Origin: Chitinophaga cymbidii
GTDB lineage: Bacteria > Bacteroidota > Bacteroidia > Chitinophagales > Chitinophagaceae
Assembly (NCBI RefSeq): GCF_007992715.1
Contig: NZ_BKAU01000001.1
Span: 2,542,001 to 2,606,000 of the forward strand
Direction of reading: 5' to 3'
Length of the DNA: 64,000 nt
The notes beneath the pieces were generated by a model that saw only the letters and a program-made list of their open reading frames with translations, was not told the origin of the DNA and made no database searches. How positions within the stretch are numbered: the first letter of the stretch is position 1; each line of letters opens with the position of its first letter. Made by a program: the position numbers and the translations under genes. Below are positions 16,699 through 26,392 of the stretch, piece by piece.

Positions 16699-19600
16699 CA
16701 ATTGAAATGTTATGGTAAGGCTCATTCTATACCTGGGCCTTTTTATCAAAAACTAGCACTCACTATGAGATTAACTGTTTTTCTCATGATTGTGGCGAGC
16801 CTGAAAGTGACTGCCGGCACCTATGCACAGTCGGTTTCCCTGTCTGTGAAGAACGCTTCGCTGGAAGAAGTGTTCACTGAAGTGAAAAAGCAAACGGGCT
16901 ACGTGTTTTTCTATGAGCGGGAAGTGTTGCGCTCCACCAAACGGGTGAGCATCCAGGCGGATAATCTGGCGCTGAACGCTTTCCTCTCGCAGGTGTTCGC
17001 CGCGCAGCCGCTGGATTATTCTATCAAGGACAAAACCATCTTTATTAAACGAAAACCCCTCGTGGCCGAAATTGTCCAGGCCATGCAGGAAATCACCGGC
17101 ACCGTACGCGATGGCGACGGTCAGGCGCTGATCGGTGTGACCGTGAAGATCAAAGGCACCAACACCGGCGCCGTAACGGACGCCGCCGGCCGCTTCCGCA
17201 TCAACGCGGAACAGGGCCAGGTGCTGGTGGTATCTTATATCGGACATGAAACGCAGGAAGTAACAGTGAGCGGCAACGATATCTCCATCGTACTGCAACC
17301 CGCTGTCAGCGCGCTCGACGAAACCGTGATCATCGGCTACGGTTCCGCCATCCGCCGCACCAGCACCGGCAGCATCTCTACCGTAAAAAGCAAGGACATC
17401 GAAAGCCAGCCCGTGATGGACCCGCTGGCCGCATTGCAGGGCCGCGTACCCGGCCTGGTGGTCACCACTTCCAACGGTATGGCCGGTTCCAGCTTCCAGG
17501 TACGCCTGCGCGGACAAAACTCCCTGCGGGAAGAGGCCAATGATCCGCTGTATGTGATCGACGGTGTGCCCTTCTTTTCCGAACCGCTGAACACGTTCAC
17601 CTCCGCCAACGGCAATCAAAGCCCGCTCGCTTCCATCAATCCTTCCGATATTGAAAGGATCGACATCCTGAAAGATGCCGATGCCACCGCCATATATGGC
17701 TCCCGCGCCGCTAACGGCGTGGTGCTCATCACCACGAAGAAAGGCAGCTCCGGGAAAACGAAGTTCAGCTTCAATGTGAACACTGGCGGCAGCAAGGTGG
17801 TGAACATGGTAGACATGCTGCATACATCGGATTACCTGAAAATGCGCGAAGAAGCCCTGGCCAACGACGACGTTACGCCGGATGAAGACAATGCGCCCGA
17901 CCTCGTGTCCTGGGACAAAAATGCGTATACCGACTGGCAGAAGTACATGATCGGCGGTACTTCGAAGCTCACCGAAGCACGTGGTTCCGTGTCCGGCGGC
18001 AACGCGCAGACACGCTTCCTGCTCAGCGGCGCTTTCCGCAAGGAAACCTCCGTGATGCCGAATGAAGAGCCCTTCAGCCGCGGCGCTGTGCATTTGAGCG
18101 CGGACCATTCCAGCCAGGACGGCCGCTTCAATATCTCCGCTTCCGTGAACTACTCCGGTACCAAAGACCGCTCCATCGCCAGCGATCTGACATCGTTCTA
18201 CAACCTGGCGCCCAATTATCCGTTGTATGATGCAGATGGCGCTTACTACTGGTTCGGCAACATGCAGAACCCCGCGGCGTACCTGCTGCGGAAGTCCACC
18301 ACCCGCACCGATAACCTGATGGCCAACAGTGTGATCCGTTATACGCTGCTGCCGGGACTGAATATCAAGACCAACCTGGGTTACACCAATACCAATATGG
18401 ACCAGGTGCAGATCTATCCCGAAGCAACGTTCAACCCGACCAGCAACAACGTCGGGAACATGTCTTATTTTGGGAACTCTAAAGTACAGTCCTACATCGT
18501 TGAGCCGCAGGCAGATTATCAGCTGACGCTTGGAAAAGGTAACCTGCAGTTGCTGGCAGGCGCTACCTGGCAGGAAAATCAACGTAACATTAATGGCCTT
18601 ACCGGCTACGGCTTTCCCAGCGACGGGCTGCTCGAAGATCCCAGCGCTGCTTCCGAAGTGGTAATAAGACAGCCTGCGTATGCCCTCTACCGTTATACCT
18701 CCGTGTTTGGCAGAGCCACCTATAACTGGGATGAAAAATATATCCTCAATGCCTCCTTCCGCCGGGATGGCTCTACACGCTTCGGACCAGGCAAACGTTT
18801 CGGTAACTTCGGCGCTATCGGCGCCGCGTGGGTATTCACCAACGAATCCTTCCTGTCCCCTTCCTCCGTGCTCACCTTCGGTAAGCTGAGAGGCAGTTAC
18901 GGGATGACGGGCAATGACATCATCGGTGACTATGCCTACCTGGAAAGCTGGAGCTCCGGTTCCTATCCCTACGACGGCACCATTGGTTTATCGCCCAGCC
19001 GTATTCCCAACGGCGACTACCGCTGGGAAGAGAACAGGAAGCTGGAGTTCGGTCTCGAACTCGGGTTCCTGAAAGACCGCCTCCTGTTCAACACCAATTT
19101 CTACCGCAACATTTCCGGCAACCAGCTGGTGGATTTTGCGCTCTCGCCACAAACCGGCTTCGGCAGCGTAGTGGCCAACTTCCCCGCAAAAGTACTGAAC
19201 ACAGGCTGGGAGTTTGATCTGACCTCTGTGAACATCGACAAAAAAGATTTCCGCTGGTCCACCTCTTTCAATCTGTCCCTCGCTAAAAACGAGCTGAAGG
19301 AATATCCTGATTTCGAGAACTCCACTTACAAGGATACCTACCAGGTTGGCCAGTCCTTATCGATCGTGCGCGGCTATCAATTCACCGGCATCGATCCGGA
19401 AACCGGCGAAGCTACTTTCCGGGATTTTGACGGCAACGGCACCATCGATGAATTTGTGGATTATGTAACGCTCGGCGAAACCATGCCCGCATATTACGGC
19501 GGCCTGCAGAACAGCCTGAGCTATAAAGGGCTGACGCTTGATTTCCTCTTCCAGTTCGTGAAACAGGAAGGGCCGCAGCTGAACTACGGTTATTTGTCCG

Positions 19601-19956
19601 GCACCTACGGAGCGCTGGCGAATAAAGACCTGAGCGCGCTGGACCGCTGGCAGAAAAAAGGCGACATCACCCACATCCCGAAAGCTACGCGCCTCGCCGC
19701 CAATGCGAATTATGATCTCTACCGCCTTTCTTCCGGCGTTTGGGGCGACGCTTCCTTCATCCGCCTGAAGAACATTTCACTCGGGTATGATCTGTCGAAA
19801 TACACCAAAACCTGGAAACTCAGCAACGTAAGGGTGTATGCATCCGCACAGAACCTGCTGACCATCACCAGCTACGACGGCTTCGATCCTGAAACCAAAG
19901 GTCTGGCCATGCCGCCGATGAAAACCATCACCGCCGGCCTGCAGGTTGGATTCTGA
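16696..19956 (+). CDS. Module 1: SusC/RagA TonB-linked outer membrane protein with STN domain
   Basis: A 1086-residue TonB-dependent importer and signal transducer. A 23-residue extension precedes a signal peptide that starts at Met24 and ends near AGTYAQ (45). Domains are STN (about 48-118), carboxypeptidase D regulatory-like (132-201), plug (217-350, with VRLRGQNS, PLYVIDGVP, IERIDILKDADATAIYGSRAANGV) and the beta-barrel to the C-terminal aromatic residue. The STN domain contacts FecR, so the protein both imports its ligand and induces the module. SusD follows after 38 bp. Ligand unknown; the module has no CAZyme. The alternative start is ATG 16765. Confidence 0.93.
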   Translation: MQLKCYGKAHSIPGPFYQKLALTMRLTVFLMIVASLKVTAGTYAQSVSLSVKNASLEEVFTEVKKQTGYVFFYEREVLRSTKRVSIQADNLALNAFLSQVFAAQPLDYSIKDKTIFIKRKPLVAEIVQAMQEITGTVRDGDGQALIGVTVKIKGTNTGAVTDAAGRFRINAEQGQVLVVSYIGHETQEVTVSGNDISIVLQPAVSALDETVIIGYGSAIRRTSTGSISTVKSKDIESQPVMDPLAALQGRVPGLVVTTSNGMAGSSFQVRLRGQNSLREEANDPLYVIDGVPFFSEPLNTFTSANGNQSPLASINPSDIERIDILKDADATAIYGSRAANGVVLITTKKGSSGKTKFSFNVNTGGSKVVNMVDMLHTSDYLKMREEALANDDVTPDEDNAPDLVSWDKNAYTDWQKYMIGGTSKLTEARGSVSGGNAQTRFLLSGAFRKETSVMPNEEPFSRGAVHLSADHSSQDGRFNISASVNYSGTKDRSIASDLTSFYNLAPNYPLYDADGAYYWFGNMQNPAAYLLRKSTTRTDNLMANSVIRYTLLPGLNIKTNLGYTNTNMDQVQIYPEATFNPTSNNVGNMSYFGNSKVQSYIVEPQADYQLTLGKGNLQLLAGATWQENQRNINGLTGYGFPSDGLLEDPSAASEVVIRQPAYALYRYTSVFGRATYNWDEKYILNASFRRDGSTRFGPGKRFGNFGAIGAAWVFTNESFLSPSSVLTFGKLRGSYGMTGNDIIGDYAYLESWSSGSYPYDGTIGLSPSRIPNGDYRWEENRKLEFGLELGFLKDRLLFNTNFYRNISGNQLVDFALSPQTGFGSVVANFPAKVLNTGWEFDLTSVNIDKKDFRWSTSFNLSLAKNELKEYPDFENSTYKDTYQVGQSLSIVRGYQFTGIDPETGEATFRDFDGNGTIDEFVDYVTLGETMPAYYGGLQNSLSYKGLTLDFLFQFVKQEGPQLNYGYLSGTYGALANKDLSALDRWQKKGDITHIPKATRLAANANYDLYRLSSGVWGDASFIRLKNISLGYDLSKYTKTWKLSNVRVYASAQNLLTITSYDGFDPETKGLAMPPMKTITAGLQVGF

Positions 19957-19994
19957 TTTAAAGACTAACATTATTCATCAATATATATTAACAG

Positions 19995-21383
19995 ATGAAA
20001 CGAACTTATTTACCGATCATACTTGTATCCGCCGTGCTGCTCGCATCCTGCAGCAAGTATGTGGATACGCCGCTGCCAAAGAACGAACTGGCGCCGGAGC
20101 AGGCTTTTGCAAATGATAAAGCCGCCACGGCCGCGGTAACCGGGCTGTATGCCGACATGAACGTGCTCAACTATTTTTACGGGAATATTCAAATGAATTA
20201 TCTCACGGCGATGCAGGCGGACGATCTTTTCTATTTCTCCTCATTCGCCAACTATGACGTGTTCCGCAACAACACGCTGCTGCCGAACAGCCAGTATGTA
20301 GAGAGCATGTGGCGGGACCAGTACTCCTACATTTATCATACAAATGCTTGTATAGAAGGGCTGACCAAATCTTCAGGCGTTACGCCGGCAGTAAAAGACC
20401 AGCTGATGGGAGAAGCGTATTTCATGCGCGCTTTCATGCACTTCTACCTGGTGAACATGTACGGCGATGTGCCGCTGATCACCTCCACCAACTACCAGGA
20501 GAACAACCTGAAGCCGCGTGAAAAGACCGAAGTGGTGTACGCCCAGATCATCAGCGACCTGAAAGAAGCAAAGAACCTGATGGGCGCGGATTATCCCACC
20601 GGCGCGCGCGTTCGTCCGAATAAAGGCGCCGCTACCGCTTTGCTGGCAAGGGTATACCTGTATACAAAACAATATGCGCTGGCCGAACAGGAAGCCACCG
20701 CAGTGCTGGACGACAGTCATTACGAACTGCTGGACGACCTGAATACGGTGTTCCTCGCCAACAGCCGCGAAGCGCTCTTTCAGCTGCAGCCGGTGAACCT
20801 CGGCGGCGGCCGCAATACCTGGGAAGGATTTGTTACCGTTCCTTCCACGCCTACCAGCACCACGCTCTTCCGCCTGGATACCACCCATCTCATCGAAAAA
20901 TTTGAAACAGGGGATAAGCGGCTTGCCAACTGGACGGGCCACATGATCAAGAACGGCGCGAATCATTATTACCCTTTCAAGTACAAGGTACGTTTCGTAG
21001 CCGGCGCTGATGTAACCGAATATTCCATGGTGATGCGCCTTGCCGAACAATACCTGATCCGCGCGGAAGCCCGCATCCAGCAGGAAAAGCTGGATCTCGG
21101 CCGCCAGGACCTCGATTCCATCCGCCACCGCGCCGGGCTGGACCCACTGCCGGTATCACTGGGCAAACCCGCCCTGCTGCTGGCCGTAGAGCAGGAGCGT
21201 AAAGTGGAGCTGTTCTGCGAATGGGGCCACCGCTGGTTCGATCTGAAACGTACCCAGCGTGCTACCGCCGTGCTCGGTGCTATCAAAGGCGTGAACTGGC
21301 AGCCGGACGATACCCTCTACCCGATTCCCAGCGAAGCCCGCAGCAGGAACATATATCTGACACAGAATGATGGTTATAACTAA
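19995..21383 (+). CDS. Module 1: RagB/SusD family surface lipoprotein
   Basis: A 462-residue SusD-like substrate-binding lid for the module 1 SusC barrel. The lipobox LLASC places the lipidated cysteine at 19. The middle has the TPR-like helices of the family (GEAYFMRAFMHFYLVNMYGD, AATALLARVYLYTKQY). The C-terminus has the typical RAEARIQ and ERKVELFCEWGHRWFDLKRT segments. It sits on the outer face of the outer membrane. Its stop lies 7 bp before the thioredoxin-like gene, so these genes are cotranscribed. Confidence 0.93.
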   Translation: MKRTYLPIILVSAVLLASCSKYVDTPLPKNELAPEQAFANDKAATAAVTGLYADMNVLNYFYGNIQMNYLTAMQADDLFYFSSFANYDVFRNNTLLPNSQYVESMWRDQYSYIYHTNACIEGLTKSSGVTPAVKDQLMGEAYFMRAFMHFYLVNMYGDVPLITSTNYQENNLKPREKTEVVYAQIISDLKEAKNLMGADYPTGARVRPNKGAATALLARVYLYTKQYALAEQEATAVLDDSHYELLDDLNTVFLANSREALFQLQPVNLGGGRNTWEGFVTVPSTPTSTTLFRLDTTHLIEKFETGDKRLANWTGHMIKNGANHYYPFKYKVRFVAGADVTEYSMVMRLAEQYLIRAEARIQQEKLDLGRQDLDSIRHRAGLDPLPVSLGKPALLLAVEQERKVELFCEWGHRWFDLKRTQRATAVLGAIKGVNWQPDDTLYPIPSEARSRNIYLTQNDGYN

Positions 21384-21390
21384 TTGACGA

Positions 21391-23172
21391 ATGATGACGA
21401 GATTATTGATATTGATGCTGTTATCCTTTACTGTTGCACGCGCGCAGGTGACCATCGCTCCGGCCTTCCCGGAGCGTGGTCAGACTGTGACCGTGACGTA
21501 CAGGCCGGACGGCAAAGGGATTCCGGCGGACGCCGCAGCCGTGACGCTGGTATTCCCGTACTCCACTTTCTATGATGTGCCTTACCGCGTAAATATGGAA
21601 AAAAAGGACGGTGTATGGACAACTTCGTTCAAGCTTGCCCGTTATGCCACCTTTGCTTCCTTCTACCTGCAAAGCGGTGAGGCCGTGAACAGGCCGGCGC
21701 CGGGCACATTGTATGAAGTATGCGTATACAGGAACAAGGTGCCGGTATTCAATGCGGAACTGCACAAGGGCTACAGCCTCGGCTCCGCCATGGGCAAATC
21801 CCCGCAGCTCGGCGCCCGCCAGGAAGCGCAGTACCGCAAGGAACTGAAGCGCTACCCGGACAACTACGAAGCAAAGCTCCGCCTGCTCGCTTCCCAAATG
21901 AAGAATGCCAAAACACCGAAACAGAAAGCCTCCTTCCGCCAGCAGGCCCACAGGGTCATCGAGGACAAATTCAAAACCGCCGCCACCGTGCCTGGGGACA
22001 TGAACAAGGTCACCATGGGCTACCTGATCATCGGCGAGAACAGCCGCCTGGATTCCATCCGCAAAGTAGCGCTGGAGCTGTATCCCGAAACCAACCTGGG
22101 CCGGGACCTGCTCACCTCCGCCATCGCAAGGGAAAAGGACACGACGAAACAGATCGCGTTGTATGAAGCAGCGCTGCGCAAGGAAAATGCAGGCAATGCA
22201 GCGGATTTCGACGGCATGCATGAAAGGCTCTTTAACCTGTATGCCGCCCGGAAAGACAGCGCCAAAGCATTGTACCACGCGCGTTTCTTCTCCTTCCCGA
22301 AAGATGACAGCCCGTACTATCCCACTACGTTGAAAGACATCGCGCAGACCTTGCTGGACAACGGCATTGCGCTGGACTCTGCCCGGATGTACGCTTCCCG
22401 CTCGCTTGCCATGGCGGAAAAGTTTCCCGTAGGCATCATCCGGTATTTCCCGGAGACAGGCTACATCTATCCTTATGCGACCGACAGCGCCCGGCAGTCC
22501 GTGTACAGCATCGCAAAAGGCAACCTGCAGTCCATGTTGGGGTTGATAGATATGAAGCAGGGCCGGTACGAAGATGCGGCCAAACGCATGGAACTGGCGA
22601 TAAAATCGTCTATAGATAAGGAAACGGTAGACAATGCCACGCTGTTCTACACCACTGCCGGCCGGAGCGACAAGCTCGAAGAGCTGCGGGTGCTGCGTGA
22701 AAAGGACATGGAGGCGAAGATCGCGAAGCAGGAGATCCGCAAGCCCGCACCGCCGCTCAACACTTTTGTAGACATGCAGGGCCGCCCGCTGGACCCGGCT
22801 TCGCTGAAAGGCAAGATCGTGGTGATCGATTTCTGGGCCACCTGGTGCATTCCCTGCATGCAGGAAATGCCCTACCTCCAACGGTTATACGATCAGTACA
22901 AAAATGATCCGGAAGTGGTGTTCATGATCACGAACAGCGGCGCCCGCAATACACTGGCGGACGCGCAAGGCTGGAGCGGCAACAAGAAATACAGCTTCCC
23001 GGTATATTACAACACGGACCCGGAGATAGGGGACAAGTTCAAATTCACCGTGATCCCCGCCACGTATGTGATCGACAAAAGCGGCAATATCCGCTTCGGG
23101 AATATCGGGTTTGAAGGGCCGGACGTGGAAATGAAGCTCAAGCTGCAAATTGAAATGGCGCGCCATAATTGA
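21391..23172 (+). CDS. Module 1: exported TlpA-like thioredoxin-domain protein
   Basis: The 593-residue product starts with a signal peptide (cleavage near VARAQ, about 19), then an Ig-like strand region, and a long helical TPR-like middle (about 130-445). It ends in a redoxin domain (about 452-593) with active site WC486-I-P-C489 and the cis-Pro segment VIPATYVID. It is probably a periplasmic or surface thiol-disulfide oxidoreductase. Its position directly after SusD (7 bp) suggests that handling the imported cargo needs disulfide reduction or a redox step. The fused helical region suggests a bound partner. Cargo cannot be read from the sequence. Confidence 0.87.
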   Translation: MMTRLLILMLLSFTVARAQVTIAPAFPERGQTVTVTYRPDGKGIPADAAAVTLVFPYSTFYDVPYRVNMEKKDGVWTTSFKLARYATFASFYLQSGEAVNRPAPGTLYEVCVYRNKVPVFNAELHKGYSLGSAMGKSPQLGARQEAQYRKELKRYPDNYEAKLRLLASQMKNAKTPKQKASFRQQAHRVIEDKFKTAATVPGDMNKVTMGYLIIGENSRLDSIRKVALELYPETNLGRDLLTSAIAREKDTTKQIALYEAALRKENAGNAADFDGMHERLFNLYAARKDSAKALYHARFFSFPKDDSPYYPTTLKDIAQTLLDNGIALDSARMYASRSLAMAEKFPVGIIRYFPETGYIYPYATDSARQSVYSIAKGNLQSMLGLIDMKQGRYEDAAKRMELAIKSSIDKETVDNATLFYTTAGRSDKLEELRVLREKDMEAKIAKQEIRKPAPPLNTFVDMQGRPLDPASLKGKIVVIDFWATWCIPCMQEMPYLQRLYDQYKNDPEVVFMITNSGARNTLADAQGWSGNKKYSFPVYYNTDPEIGDKFKFTVIPATYVIDKSGNIRFGNIGFEGPDVEMKLKLQIEMARHN

Positions 23173-23204
23173 TTACTGAAAACCCTGGTATATGGGACAT
23201 GGGT

Positions 23205-23238
23205 AAACCGCTGCGGCAATAGCCGTGGCGGTTTTTTT
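23205..23238 (+). terminator. Intrinsic terminator after module 1
   Basis: AAACCGC-TG-CGGC-AATA-GCCG-TG-GCGGTTT folds into a nearly perfect stem with a symmetric TG/TG internal loop, followed by seven T's. It ends module 1 and overlaps the stop codon of the convergent NUMOD4 gene. Confidence 0.8.
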
Positions 23239-24151
23239 ATGCCGGCCGCCATATCCAGCCGCCCGCGCCCGGCCGCCCCCGCCCGTGCCGGATGGCGTTG
23301 GAAATGCTTTTGTGACTGACGCCGGCTTTTTTCGCCGCGTCGGAAATAGCGTGGAACGTAGCGACCAGGTTGCCCGCGGCATCATATTGCATCACCTTCA
23401 CGCCTTTTTTCTCTTTATAGGAGATCTGCCGCTTCCGGATGATCTCCTGCACCTGTTTGAGATTGATCTTGTTGGCATCGCCTTTCCGCCAGTAATATCC
23501 GCCGGCCTTCCGCGCCGGCAGCCTTGCCGCATAGGCAATGGAAGCATAGCCGATGCCGGTTTGCCGCGCCGCCTCCGTGATGCTGTGGAAAGTAGACATA
23601 TAGTGGCCGTCCGCATCGTACTGCGAAACCATGATGTTCGTTTTTTGCCGCGATGCTTCAATGGCGGCAATGAGCTTGAACTTGTTGGTGGCGAGATGGC
23701 TGCTTTGCCTGCCGGTGCTGTAAGGGCGGCGGCATTTCTCCGCCTGCGTCAGCAGCACAAGATTGTCCGGCCGCACGTCCAGCCCGTCTACATTCAGCGT
23801 AGACACCACCAGGGAGGTATCTTTCAGGTCGAATTGCCGCACAAAGCAATAGTAGACCAGCCGCGCCACCTGGAAGGAATATTTTTTGTTCTTGTACTGC
23901 AGCACGATCTGCAGGCGGTAGGTCCAGTCCCGCGCATGCATATTGAGGTCCTTGTTCACCACCGCCTTGCGGATCATGGCCGGCAGGGTATATGTCCCGC
24001 CCTGTGTATCGCGCACCTGCCGCTCCTTGCGCTTCACCCTTCCGAAATTCGATACCTGGAAATACTTTCTGAACCCGGGAATATCTTTCCAAAGTTCACC
24101 AGGCCGGTCTTCCATGCTGAGGTCCTGGTGCGCAGGCAGGGATGTGTTCAT
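23237..24151 (-). CDS. NUMOD4/NUMOD1 repeat protein with degenerate HNH-like core
   Basis: The 304-residue protein has a NUMOD4 motif (about 18-45, ELWKDIPGF..YFQVSNFGRVK) and an HNH-like segment (about 80-136). Two NUMOD1-type helix-turn-helix repeats follow (about 173-222 and 252-302: YDA.G....TFH.I..AA...G....SI..A.R). In active NUMOD4-HNH endonucleases the core has conserved histidines (HRLVA..F and NHIDG). Here these positions read VARLVYYCFV and STLNVDG, so nuclease activity is probably lost while DNA-binding repeats remain. I use ATG 24151; TTG at 24202 would add 17 residues. A role as a DNA-binding regulator is inference. Confidence 0.75.
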   Translation of the reverse strand: MNTSLPAHQDLSMEDRPGELWKDIPGFRKYFQVSNFGRVKRKERQVRDTQGGTYTLPAMIRKAVVNKDLNMHARDWTYRLQIVLQYKNKKYSFQVARLVYYCFVRQFDLKDTSLVVSTLNVDGLDVRPDNLVLLTQAEKCRRPYSTGRQSSHLATNKFKLIAAIEASRQKTNIMVSQYDADGHYMSTFHSITEAARQTGIGYASIAYAARLPARKAGGYYWRKGDANKINLKQVQEIIRKRQISYKEKKGVKVMQYDAAGNLVATFHAISDAAKKAGVSHKSISNAIRHGRGRPGAGGWIWRPA

Positions 24152-24392
24152 GCGCAGGTTCACGATTGCGCGTATTTGAGGTGGGAAAGGAATTTTGGTC
24201 AATTGTAAGATAAGCCACGGTACTGCTTTAGCTCCGCAGCCGGGGAGAAATTCCGTATATGGTAAAAACTACTGGAACGAGTACTACCGCCAACGGGATG
24301 TTTGCCTTAATTTTATTATCAGCAGAGAAGACCCGCTTGTTGATCCAATAGCCCGGAAACCCATATCAGTTTATCACCCGCAAATCATCGTT

Positions 24393-25253
24393 ATGAAATC
24401 ATTGTATTGCTTCGGCGCATGCATCCTGCTGCTGGCGGGCTGCATCAAAGACCCTCAAATGCCCGCTCCGGATACGGAACCACCCGCGAAACCCGACTGG
24501 CTGCTGGAAAGTATTTCCGTTATCGACGCGATCTCCGAAACACCGATATTCGGCGGCCCCATGCGGTACTATAAATGGTATCATGAATTTGAATATGACG
24601 AAAATTACAAGCCGCGCATCCGCAGGGAGTTTTACGGAGCGGAAGACACAGTGAACCTGGCGCTGCTCATGGTGGATACCCTGCACTATGACGAGCAGTT
24701 GCGGGTAAAGGAAGCGGTGACCTGGTCGCAAAGGTCCGGCAGGGTAACAGTCGGTAAAAAATTCTCCTATAACGGAACGGACACATTACCCGCCACGTAC
24801 GAAAATTACGGCTACACATACCCGGATACCACTAACTTCACATTGCAGTACAGGCTGTCTTTCATCTACGACAACGCATCCGTCCGGCAGATCTACGCCA
24901 ACCCGAAGGGCGGTTTCGATACAACTGTGAATGTTTATCTGACAGGCAATTACACCCACAGCATCAGCCCTTCCGGTGTGCGAACAGACCACTATTTTGC
25001 ATATGACAATGCACCGAACGTAGAACAGTTCCTGAATATCGATAACGGACTGATATTCCTCATGCCGGAGGCCGTCGCGCAGCTGCCGAGAATGTCCCTC
25101 AACAACTGGACGGAGCGGTGGGACTATATCTATGGGTCCAGGGACAGAAGCCTGACCTACAATGAAGCCGGCCTGCTGAGCAGCACGCTGACCATAAATT
25201 ACGACGCCGTCACAAAATATATGGTGCGGTATACGTACAGAGCGGTGGAATGA
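24393..25253 (+). CDS. Hypothetical lipoprotein
   Basis: Family not recognised. The 286-residue product begins with a lipoprotein signal (MKSLYCFGACILLLAGC, Cys17) and a Pro-rich linker. The rest is beta-rich with many Tyr/Thr, recurring patterns such as YDEQLRVKEA and YNEAGLLSST, and a YRYTYR-like end, reminiscent of wall-associated or YD-like repeat proteins. ATG 24393 fits the signal peptide; the frame is open upstream but that part is not protein-like. The 241-bp gap to the divergent NUMOD4 gene shows no clear structure. Probably anchored in the outer membrane. Confidence 0.75.
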   Translation: MKSLYCFGACILLLAGCIKDPQMPAPDTEPPAKPDWLLESISVIDAISETPIFGGPMRYYKWYHEFEYDENYKPRIRREFYGAEDTVNLALLMVDTLHYDEQLRVKEAVTWSQRSGRVTVGKKFSYNGTDTLPATYENYGYTYPDTTNFTLQYRLSFIYDNASVRQIYANPKGGFDTTVNVYLTGNYTHSISPSGVRTDHYFAYDNAPNVEQFLNIDNGLIFLMPEAVAQLPRMSLNNWTERWDYIYGSRDRSLTYNEAGLLSSTLTINYDAVTKYMVRYTYRAVE

Positions 25254-25300
25254 ATGCTGCGGTGAAGAAGAATGTAAAAAATATTATATAGATTTATTGT

Positions 25301-26392
25301 ATGGAAAAATGCCTTCTTCTCACCGGAGCCCTGTTCCTGTCCACCGGCCTGTTGTACGCACAGGAGCGGCAAAATATGGACTTCGAGCAATACGATCCTG
25401 TTTCCACGCTGGTAGTGCCGGAACACAAGCTCACCAAAGCTAAATTCCCTTTCATAGATGTGCACAATCACCAGCGGAGCCTCGGGTCGGGGAACCTCAG
25501 CGGCCTGCTGAAAGATATGGACGCGCTCAACATGAAAGTGATGGTGAACCTGAGCGGCGGCTACGGCAGCGGGCTGAAAAGCCAGACGGACAACGTGAAA
25601 GCGCATGCGCCGGACCGCTTCATCGTTTTTGCCAATATCAATTTCAGCGGCATAGGAGAAGAGGGATGGACGCAGAAAGCGGTGCAGCAGCTGGAAACCG
25701 ACGTGCAAAACGGCGCCAACGGCCTGAAGGTGTTCAAGAACCTCGGCCTGAGCGTAAGGGATAATACCGGCAAACGGGTAGCGGTGGATGATCCGCGGCT
25801 GGACGCCATCTGGGAGAAATGCGGGCAGCTGAAGATACCGGTGCTGATCCATGCCGCCGATCCCAAACCTTTCTGGCTCCCGCAGGACGATCACAACGAG
25901 CGCTGGCTGGAGCTGAAAACGCATCCCGGCCGCAAACGCGGGCCGGACAATCCCGCGCCCTGGGAGCAGATCATAGAAGAGGAACACCGCATGTTCAAAA
26001 AGCATCCGCGCACCACCTTCATCAACGCGCACTTCGGATGGTATGCGAACGACCTGGCCCATCTCGCCAAACTGATGGATGAAATACCGCACATGTACGT
26101 GGAGTTCGGCGCCGTGATCGCCGAGCTGGGCCGCCAGCCCGTAATGGCGCGGCAGTTCTTTGAAAAGTACCAGAACCGCATCCTTTTCGGCAAGGACTCC
26201 TGGCAGCCGGACGAATACAGTACTTATTTCCGCGTGCTGGAAACCGGGGACGAATATTTCCCGTATCATAAGAAATACCACGCTTTCTGGCGCATGTACG
26301 GCATGAACCTGCCGGATGAAATACTCAAAAAGGTATATTATAAAAACGCGCTGAAGATCATTCCGAATATCGACAAAAGCCTGTTCGAGTGA
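25301..26392 (+). CDS. Exported amidohydrolase family protein (Amidohydrolase_2)
   Basis: A 363-residue TIM-barrel metal-dependent hydrolase/decarboxylase with an N-terminal signal peptide (cleavage near LLYAQ, about 20). Metal-binding H55 and H57 lie in FIDVHNHQ. A further His is in VLIHAADPKPFW, another in FINAHFGWY, and the late Asp in FGKDSWQPDEY. This pattern matches the Amidohydrolase_2 (ACMSD/resorcylate decarboxylase-like) branch. Substrate unknown. The methyltransferase start codon overlaps its stop (GTGA), so translation of the two is probably coupled. Confidence 0.85.
   Translation: MEKCLLLTGALFLSTGLLYAQERQNMDFEQYDPVSTLVVPEHKLTKAKFPFIDVHNHQRSLGSGNLSGLLKDMDALNMKVMVNLSGGYGSGLKSQTDNVKAHAPDRFIVFANINFSGIGEEGWTQKAVQQLETDVQNGANGLKVFKNLGLSVRDNTGKRVAVDDPRLDAIWEKCGQLKIPVLIHAADPKPFWLPQDDHNERWLELKTHPGRKRGPDNPAPWEQIIEEEHRMFKKHPRTTFINAHFGWYANDLAHLAKLMDEIPHMYVEFGAVIAELGRQPVMARQFFEKYQNRILFGKDSWQPDEYSTYFRVLETGDEYFPYHKKYHAFWRMYGMNLPDEILKKVYYKNALKIIPNIDKSLFE

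Noticed and set aside
16771..18582. 603-codon open frame antisense to the module 1 susC gene
   Set aside because: It is the shadow of a well-supported SusC gene. Its translation has no recognisable domain and GC-rich codon bias opens the opposite strand. Similar long shadows at 55544-56680, 21421-22881, 6710-7735 and 62337-63314 were also dropped.
23225..24208. Plus-strand open frame over the NUMOD4 gene
   Set aside because: The minus-strand product has clear NUMOD4 and NUMOD1 repeats, while the plus-strand translation is His/Arg/Pro-rich shadow.
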